10,793 nucleotides of DNA. Origin: an uncultured Ruminococcus sp. (GTDB lineage: Bacteria > Bacillota > Clostridia > Oscillospirales > Ruminococcaceae). Below the pieces are notes generated by a model. The model ran no database searches, was not told the origin of the DNA, and saw only the letters and a program-made list of their open reading frames with translations. The stretch lies in assembly GCA_946612185.1 (NCBI GenBank), contig CAMOEP010000052.1, positions 1 through 10,793 of the forward strand, in the 5' to 3' direction. The position numbers were made by a program, and so were the translations under genes. Shown in pieces: positions 6,203 to 10,793 of the stretch (within the stretch, counting starts at the first letter, position 1; each line of letters begins with the position of its first letter).

Positions 6203-6214
6203 AATTGGTCTGCG

Positions 6215-6222
6215 AAGGAGGT
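6215..6222 (+). promoter_or_regulatory. Ribosome binding site that decides the DUF512 gene start
   Basis: AAGGAGGT at 6215-6222 sits just upstream of ATG 6226. The frame is open from a TTG at 6205, but that codon lies before the SD, directly behind the terminator, and has no RBS of its own. Confidence 0.75.
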
Positions 6223-6225
6223 ACT

Positions 6226-7527
6226 ATGGTCAAGATCAACAGCGTTATCCCCGGTTCTCCGGCGGATAAGTCCGGCGTTTTCGAGGGCGATCTGCTTGCG
6301 TCCATAAATGGTCACAGAGTCAAGGACGTGCTGGATTATATGTACTACGCCGCCGAAACTACCGTTGTGCTGGATATCGTCCGCCACGGCGAGGAACTTA
6401 CCTTCACCGTCGAAAAGGACGAGTACGACGATCTGGGGCTTGAATTCGAGACTTTCCTCATGGACAGCAAACAGTCCTGCGCCAATAAATGCGTCTTTTG
6501 CTTCATCGACCAGATGCCGCCGGGTATGCGTGAGACTCTCTACTTCAAGGACGATGACACACGCTTGTCATTCCTCCAGGGCAATTATGTCACACTGACT
6601 AACCTCAGTCAGTCTGATATCGACAGAATCATTCAGATGAAGCTGAATATCAACGTTTCCGTCCATACCACTAACCCGGAACTCCGTGTGAAAATGATGA
6701 AAAATCGCTTCGCCGGAGAGAAACTTAAATATATTTACCAGCTTGCACAGAGCGGTATCAAGCTTAACTGCCAGATCGTCTGCTGCCCCGGTTTGAACGA
6801 CGGCGATGAACTCCGCCGGTCACTTACCGACCTGGGCAGCCTTATGCCGAATATCACAAGTATGGCGGTCGTGCCAGTGGGTGTGACCAAGTTCCGTGAG
6901 GGTCTGTACCCCCTGCGTGGCTTCACTAAGGAGGAGGCAGGGGAGACTATCGACATCATCGCCAGTTTCCAGGAGCAGTTCCTCCAAAAATTCGGCACAA
7001 GAACGGTGTTTCCTTCGGACGAATTCTTCCTCATCGCCGGACGTGATATCCCTGATGCGGACTTCTACGAGGATATGCCCCAGTACGAAAACGGCGTGGG
7101 TATGCTCAGAAGCCTTATGGACGAGTTCAGCGACGCTCTGGAATCCGCAGAGTGGGAGGGCGGCGAGCGTCATGTGACTATCGCCACCGGCGCAAGCCCA
7201 TACCCGATAATCTGCCAGCTTGCAAAGAGGGCTATGGAGAAGTTCCCGCTGCTCCGGTGCGACGTGATAAAGATCCGCAACGACTTCTTCGGTGAGACTA
7301 TCACCGTTACCGGGCTTATCACCGCTCAGGACCTTATCGCTCAGCTAAAGGGACGTGACAACGGCGAGGAATTGCTGATATCCTCCGCTATGCTCCGCCG
7401 TGACAGCAACGTTTTCCTCGATGATCTGACCGTGGAGGACGTGGAGCGTGAACTGAATATAAAAGTAAGAAGTTCCCAGAGCGACGGCTTTGAACTTCTT
7501 GATGCTATTATGGGCGTTCAGTGGTGA
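6226..7527 (+). CDS. PDZ / radical SAM / DUF512 protein
   Basis: The protein has 433 residues from ATG 6226. Residues 1-65 form a PDZ-like domain (INSVIPGSPADKSGVFEGD). Next comes a radical-SAM cluster motif, C85-x3-C89-x2-C92 in SCANKCVFCFIDQMPPGMRE, which should hold a [4Fe-4S] cluster and cleave S-adenosylmethionine. The C-terminal half is DUF512, with SDEFFLIAGRDIP (264-276), PQYENGVGMLR (285-295) and FFGETITVTGL (354-364). Length and order match the family, which is common in Clostridia and cyanobacteria. Its substrate is unknown. In Clostridia this gene is typically next to der, as here, where der follows 22 bases after the stop. A terminator lies directly upstream and I see no promoter, so expression may need read-through. 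A hairpin (7513-7532) covers its stop codon. Confidence 0.93.
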   Translation: MVKINSVIPGSPADKSGVFEGDLLASINGHRVKDVLDYMYYAAETTVVLDIVRHGEELTFTVEKDEYDDLGLEFETFLMDSKQSCANKCVFCFIDQMPPGMRETLYFKDDDTRLSFLQGNYVTLTNLSQSDIDRIIQMKLNINVSVHTTNPELRVKMMKNRFAGEKLKYIYQLAQSGIKLNCQIVCCPGLNDGDELRRSLTDLGSLMPNITSMAVVPVGVTKFREGLYPLRGFTKEEAGETIDIIASFQEQFLQKFGTRTVFPSDEFFLIAGRDIPDADFYEDMPQYENGVGMLRSLMDEFSDALESAEWEGGERHVTIATGASPYPIICQLAKRAMEKFPLLRCDVIKIRNDFFGETITVTGLITAQDLIAQLKGRDNGEELLISSAMLRRDSNVFLDDLTVEDVERELNIKVRSSQSDGFELLDAIMGVQW

Positions 7528-7532
7528 ACGCC
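7513..7532 (+). promoter_or_regulatory. Hairpin spanning the DUF512 stop codon, two bases before the der RBS
   Basis: GGCGTTCA (7513-7520) and TGAACGCC (7525-7532) form eight perfect, mostly G/C pairs around GTGG. The stop codon TGA (7525-7527) opens the right arm. No T-run follows, so it is not a terminator. A terminating ribosome would melt it, which could couple der translation to the upstream gene, or it could protect the der mRNA after processing. Confidence 0.6.
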
Positions 7533-7534
7533 GG

Positions 7535-7541
7535 AAAGGAG
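7535..7541 (+). promoter_or_regulatory. Ribosome binding site that decides the der start
   Basis: AAAGGAG (7535-7541) is eight bases before ATG 7550. The frame is open to an ATG at 7490 inside the DUF512 gene, but that start has no SD and would add 20 residues not seen in Der proteins. Confidence 0.8.
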
Positions 7542-7549
7542 TGACAGCC

Positions 7550-8878
7550 ATGTCTTTACCTATAGTTGCTGTTGTAGGACGACCTAACGTCGGCAAGTCC
7601 ACACTGTTCAACAAACTTATCGGTCAGCGCCTTTCTATCGTCGAGGATACCCCCGGCGTTACCCGTGACAGGATCTACTCAAAGTGCGAGTGGCGCAGCA
7701 AGGAATTTATGGTGGTGGATACTGGCGGTATCGAGCCGGAAAGCAATGACGTTATCCTGGCTCAGATGCGCAGACAGTCTCAGCTTGCTATCGAAAAAGC
7801 TGACGTTATAGTATTCGTTACCGATATCCGCTGCGGCGTTACTGCCGATGACTATGCAGTTGCAGAAATGCTCCAGAAAAGCGGTAAACCCGTTATCCTG
7901 GCTGTTAATAAGGTAGACTCCCTGGGCGAACCGCCTATGGAACTGTACGAATTCTATAACCTGGGTCTGGGTGACCCGTTCCCCATTTCCTCCGTCCATG
8001 GTCACGGCACTGGCGATATGCTGGACGCTGTCTATGATCTGCTTCCGGATATGAATGAGCCGGAGTACGACGAGGAGGTCATCAAGGTCGCCGTTATCGG
8101 CAAACCGAATGCAGGCAAGTCCTCACTTATAAATAAAATTGCCGGCGAGGAACGTGTTATCGTGTCCGATATCGCCGGAACTACCCGTGACTCAACGGAT
8201 ACCGTCATCGAAAATGACCTGGGCAAGTTCGTGTTCATCGACACAGCCGGTATCCGCAAGAAGTCCAAGATAACCGAAAAGGTGGAGCATTACAGCGTGC
8301 TGCGTGCGTATATGGCAGTTGACCGTGCGGACGTTTGCGTTATCATGCTGGACGCTACCGAGGGCTTCACTGAGCAGGACTCGAAGGTTGCCGGTTATGC
8401 CCATGAGCAGGGAAAAGCCTGCGTTGTGGCAGTAAATAAATGGGATCTTATCGAGAAGAACGACAAGACTATGCAGGAATTCCGCACAAAGCTGGAGAAC
8501 GATTTCAGCTTCATGTCCTACGTTCCTTTCGTGTTCATATCCGCTAAGACCGGTCAGCGCATCGACAAGCTCTATGAGCTGATAAAGTACACCTACGGGC
8601 AGAACAGTATGCGTATCTCAACTGGTATGCTCAACGACGTTCTTGCATATGCTACTACAAGGGTGCAGCCCCCCTCAGACAAGGGCAGGAGACTGAAGAT
8701 ATACTACATGACTCAGCCTTCCACAAAGCCGCCTACCTTCGTTACTTTTGTCAACCGTGCCGACCTTTTCCACTTCTCCTACAGGAGATACATCGAGAAT
8801 CAGATCCGCTCCACTTTCGGACTTGAGGGTACTCCCGTGCGCTTCATCGTCCGTGAAAGAGGAGGTGGAGACAAGTAA
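7550..8878 (+). CDS. der: Ribosome biogenesis GTPase Der (EngA)
   Basis: Der is an essential GTPase with two G domains in tandem that helps the 50S subunit mature. The 442-residue length is normal. G domain 1 shows GRPNVGKS (10-17), DTGG (57-60) and NKVD (120-123). G domain 2 shows GKPNAGKS (184-191), DTAG (231-234), NKWD (296-299) and SAK (331-333). A C-terminal KH-like domain (about 352-436) carries PPTFVTFVNRADLFHFSY (394-411), characteristic of Der. All nucleotide-binding motifs are intact. Start ATG 7550 is chosen from the SD at 7535-7541. The gene follows the DUF512 gene closely, and its stop overlaps the plsY start by one base (TAATG at 8876-8880), so the three are very likely one operon. 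Confidence 0.98.
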   Translation: MSLPIVAVVGRPNVGKSTLFNKLIGQRLSIVEDTPGVTRDRIYSKCEWRSKEFMVVDTGGIEPESNDVILAQMRRQSQLAIEKADVIVFVTDIRCGVTADDYAVAEMLQKSGKPVILAVNKVDSLGEPPMELYEFYNLGLGDPFPISSVHGHGTGDMLDAVYDLLPDMNEPEYDEEVIKVAVIGKPNAGKSSLINKIAGEERVIVSDIAGTTRDSTDTVIENDLGKFVFIDTAGIRKKSKITEKVEHYSVLRAYMAVDRADVCVIMLDATEGFTEQDSKVAGYAHEQGKACVVAVNKWDLIEKNDKTMQEFRTKLENDFSFMSYVPFVFISAKTGQRIDKLYELIKYTYGQNSMRISTGMLNDVLAYATTRVQPPSDKGRRLKIYYMTQPSTKPPTFVTFVNRADLFHFSYRRYIENQIRSTFGLEGTPVRFIVRERGGGDK

Positions 8879-9546
8879 TGAAGATCATGCTTGCTGTGAT
8901 ACTTGCTGCTATTCTGGGCTATATGCTGGGCAGCCTGAACTTCGCAATAATCGTTGTAAAGATAATCACCGGCAAGGACATCAGGACTATGGGCAGCAAA
9001 AACGGCGGTCTGACGAATACTTACCGCTGCTGCGGCGCTGCACCGGCAGTGCTTACCCTTATCGGTGACCTGAGCAAGGGCGTTATGGCGGTTGCGGCTT
9101 CCAGAACCATTGCCTACGGTCTTGAAGCAGGACTTTCCCCGGATAACGATACACACTATATCGGCTACGTCGCCGGACTTTTCGCCGTTATCGGACACAT
9201 TTTCCCGGCTTACTTCCAGTTCAGGGGCGGTAAGGGCGTGCTTGTAGGCGTGGCATCGTTCCTCATGGTAGACCCGAAGGTTTTTGTGGCACTTCTGGCG
9301 ATATTCATAGTCATCGTGGCGCTGTCGCATTATGTATCAGTTGGTTCTATCATATCCGCTGCGTACTGTCCGCTGGCGACGCTGCTTATGAGTTGGCTGG
9401 TGGACGGCGACGGTTTCAGCAGAAGCCTGCTGTATATGGTACTTTCGATACCTATGGCAGTAATAGTCATCTGGATGCACAGAACCAATATCCAGAGACT
9501 CAGGGACGGCAACGAGAATAAATTCAGCTTCAAGCGTGCCGCCTGA
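8878..9546 (+). CDS. plsY: Glycerol-3-phosphate acyltransferase PlsY
   Basis: PlsY transfers an acyl group from acyl-phosphate to glycerol 3-phosphate, the first step of phospholipid synthesis, in the cytoplasmic membrane. The 222 residues include several membrane helices (about 2-28, 53-78, 94-114, 132-155, 157-175 and 184-200). Motif 1 is present but altered: DIRTMGSKNGGLTN (34-47) where GSGNxGxTN is usual, and SLN (19-21) where SIP is common. The Arg, Ser and TN residues are kept. Motif 2, GHIFPAYFQFRGGKGV (106-121), is intact, as are SVGSI (154-158) and the tail motif HRTNIQRLRDGNENK (201-215). The start overlaps the der stop by one base, with GGAG (8867-8870) seven bases upstream. der-plsY adjacency is common in Clostridia. 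A strong hairpin follows (9562-9589). Confidence 0.95.
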   Translation: MKIMLAVILAAILGYMLGSLNFAIIVVKIITGKDIRTMGSKNGGLTNTYRCCGAAPAVLTLIGDLSKGVMAVAASRTIAYGLEAGLSPDNDTHYIGYVAGLFAVIGHIFPAYFQFRGGKGVLVGVASFLMVDPKVFVALLAIFIVIVALSHYVSVGSIISAAYCPLATLLMSWLVDGDGFSRSLLYMVLSIPMAVIVIWMHRTNIQRLRDGNENKFSFKRAA

Positions 9547-9561
9547 CTGCACCCGTAATCA

Positions 9562-9589
9562 GACCTCTCCGGATACTGCCGGGGAGGTC
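9562..9589 (+). promoter_or_regulatory. Strong hairpin between plsY and the asparagine synthetase gene
   Basis: GACCTCTCCGG (9562-9572) and CCGGGGAGGTC (9579-9589) form 11 pairs with one G-T wobble, around ATACTG. An A-rich stretch (AATATAATAAAAA), not a T-run, follows, so it is not a standard intrinsic terminator. It ends 11 bases before the next SD (AAGGAG, 9601-9606). It may mark the end of the DUF512-der-plsY transcript by 3' trimming, or serve as a leader hairpin for the next gene. Confidence 0.6.
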
Positions 9590-9613
9590 AATATAATAAA
9601 AAGGAGAATTAGT

Positions 9614-10793
9614 ATGACTGAGATCCGTGAATACAGAGGACATATCCGCAACTGGAAAGAGCTGTGTGCGGAACTGGGACTTGACCAGTCGCTCCCCAGA
9701 GAGAGCCGTGAGAAAGCTATAATCACCGCCGCTTACGAGAAGTGGGGCAGGACTATGGCTGACCATATCTACGGTATGTTCGCTTTCTGGCTCTGGGACG
9801 ACAAGGAGCAGAAGATTTTCGCTCTGCGTGACCAGTTCGGCACAAAGCCCTTCTACTATTACCTCACTGCCGATAACAGGCTTCTCTGCGGCACTATGAT
9901 ACGCAATATCATGGAGCAGGACGGCTTCGTCAAGGAACTGAATGAGAAAATGCTCCAGATATATATGTCCCTGACCTACGTTGCCGGCGAGGAGACTTTC
10001 TTCAAGGGTGTCAAGAAGCTTATGCCCGGTCACTGGCTGGAATTCAAGGACGGCAAGCTGGAGATAGGCAGATACTTCGCTCCTACCTTCAAGCCCGACG
10101 ATAAGCCCTCCCTGGAGGACTGGGCTGACGAGATACACTCCACACTCGGTCATATCTTCACTGAGGTCAAAGAGCCGGAGGAAACCGCTGAGTCATTCCT
10201 CTCCGGCGGCGTTGACTCCTCCTACGTCCTGGCTATGAGCGACGCTAAGCGTGCCGATTCCTGCGGCTATGACGAGGAGCGCTTCGATGAGTCCCGTGTG
10301 GCTGCAAAGACTGCTGAGCTTCTGAATGTGGAGCATAGCGTGGCTAATATCCAGCCCAAGGACTTCTTCGATATCGTGCCGTATACTATGTACAATATGG
10401 AGCAGCCTCTCGGTGATGCTTCAGCTATCGTGTTCACTCTGGGCTGTCTGGCTACTGCCAAGCATACAAAACTCTGCTACTCCGGCGAGGGTGCAGACGA
10501 ATTCTTCGGCGGATACAATATGTACCGCAACGCTGAGCGCTACGGCGATAATCTCAAGACCTTCTACGTTGGCAATACCAACATCATGAAGGAGGACGAG
10601 AAACAGCGTATCCTCCGCAACTATGACCCGAATTTTCTGCCTATCGACCTGGTGAAGGACATCTACGCTGAGAACGAGGGCTGTGACCCTCTGACCAAGA
10701 TGAGCGACGTGGATATCCGCATCTGGCTGGAGGGCGATATCTACCTGAACGTTGACAAGATGAGTACTGCCGCAGGTCTGGAGATAAGAATGC
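9614..10793 (+). CDS. Asparagine synthetase family protein lacking the glutaminase active site (3' end cut off by window)
   Basis: The frame is open from ATG 9614 to the right edge (393 codons). SD AAGGAG (9601-9606) supports this start. The synthetase domain is clear: the pyrophosphate loop SGGVDSS (197-203), SGEGADEFFGGY (290-301), and VDKMSTAAGLEIRM at the edge, the lead-in to the PL(L/F)D region of AsnB. The N-terminus matches only the second part of a class II glutaminase domain (YGMFAFWLWD at 53-62, ALRDQFGTKPFYY at 70-82). The first 70 or so residues of normal AsnB are absent, including Cys1 and the HRGPDD region. The NGEIYN segment reads RGHIRN, so the Asn-Gly-Glu glutamine contacts are also lost. 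This should make it ammonia-dependent or partner-dependent, forming asparagine from aspartate and ATP. I recall similar short forms in other Clostridia, unverified. The bases upstream of the start encode no missing part in the same frame. Confidence 0.85.
   Translation, partial: MTEIREYRGHIRNWKELCAELGLDQSLPRESREKAIITAAYEKWGRTMADHIYGMFAFWLWDDKEQKIFALRDQFGTKPFYYYLTADNRLLCGTMIRNIMEQDGFVKELNEKMLQIYMSLTYVAGEETFFKGVKKLMPGHWLEFKDGKLEIGRYFAPTFKPDDKPSLEDWADEIHSTLGHIFTEVKEPEETAESFLSGGVDSSYVLAMSDAKRADSCGYDEERFDESRVAAKTAELLNVEHSVANIQPKDFFDIVPYTMYNMEQPLGDASAIVFTLGCLATAKHTKLCYSGEGADEFFGGYNMYRNAERYGDNLKTFYVGNTNIMKEDEKQRILRNYDPNFLPIDLVKDIYAENEGCDPLTKMSDVDIRIWLEGDIYLNVDKMSTAAGLEIRM

Noticed and set aside
6165-6269. 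Short frame starting ATG 6165 with several rare Arg codons, as a possible leader peptide over the rpmF terminator
   Set aside because: It has no SD, runs past the DUF512 start in another frame, and its Arg codons follow from the purine-rich terminator arm and SD.
7490-7549. Upstream ATG 7490 as the der start
   Set aside because: It lacks an SD, overlaps the DUF512 gene and adds residues that Der proteins do not have; ATG 7550 has a good SD.
9592-9597. TATAAT before the asparagine synthetase gene as a possible promoter
   Set aside because: There is no -35 box at the right distance (that place is inside the hairpin), and transcription would start within the SD.
9547-9613. Missing N-terminus of the asparagine synthetase hidden upstream by a frameshift
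   Set aside because: The same frame is open upstream but encodes no Met-Cys-Gly start or RGPD motif. There are only 67 bases before plsY ends, too few for about 70 residues.
9530-10153. Long open frame of 207 codons on the minus strand across the asparagine synthetase start
   Set aside because: It lies opposite a gene with clear motifs and a good RBS, and its protein has no recognisable domain. Similar antisense frames at 8800-9330, 5583-6083 and 1832-2335 have the same explanation: biased codons on the coding strand leave few stops on the other.

Overview
The window looks like a piece of chromosome from a Gram-positive anaerobe of the class Clostridia, most likely a Ruminococcus-type member of the Oscillospiraceae. 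This rests on the combination of strong Shine-Dalgarno (SD) sites, a DUF512 radical-SAM gene placed directly before der, a Cys4-type L32, and an asparagine synthetase with a shortened N-terminus. The genus is an inference from gene content and style, not a database match. All genes are on the + strand. I see no tRNA, rRNA, CRISPR array, insertion sequence, phage gene or other mobile element, and no gene-free stretch of 300 bases or more; the largest gap is 3445-3584.

Layout. (1) 1-3444 is a tightly packed run: the 3' end of a ThrH-type phosphoserine phosphatase gene, an unrecognised 243-residue protein with a TTG start, a membrane-anchored metallophosphoesterase, and a secreted protein of the D-Ala-D-Ala carboxypeptidase family. 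(2) 3500-5399 is a sigma-A promoter with an inverted repeat over its -35 box, a leader hairpin, pgi (glucose-6-phosphate isomerase), and a small P-loop protein. (3) 5414-6202 is a perfect-consensus promoter, yceD (DUF177), rpmF (ribosomal protein L32) and an intrinsic terminator. (4) 6226-9546 holds a PDZ/radical-SAM/DUF512 protein, der (a ribosome-assembly GTPase) and plsY (phospholipid synthesis). (5) 9614-10793 is an asparagine synthetase that runs off the right edge.

How the genes fit together. yceD, rpmF and der all act in making the 50S ribosomal subunit, and the DUF512 radical-SAM gene sits between them. The left part is a cell-envelope and amino-acid group.

Most notable signals. First, the carboxypeptidase-family protein has lost all three catalytic motifs (SxxK to HxxK, SxN to NxN, KTG to KVC) while keeping its reading frame, signal peptide and C-terminal domain, so it looks like a maintained pseudo-enzyme. 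Second, its start codon lies inside a 17-bp RNA hairpin with the ribosome binding site in the loop. Third, the asparagine synthetase lacks the N-terminal Cys and the other glutaminase residues. Fourth, compact hairpins recur a few bases upstream of the SD in several unrelated genes here, which suggests a common leader architecture.
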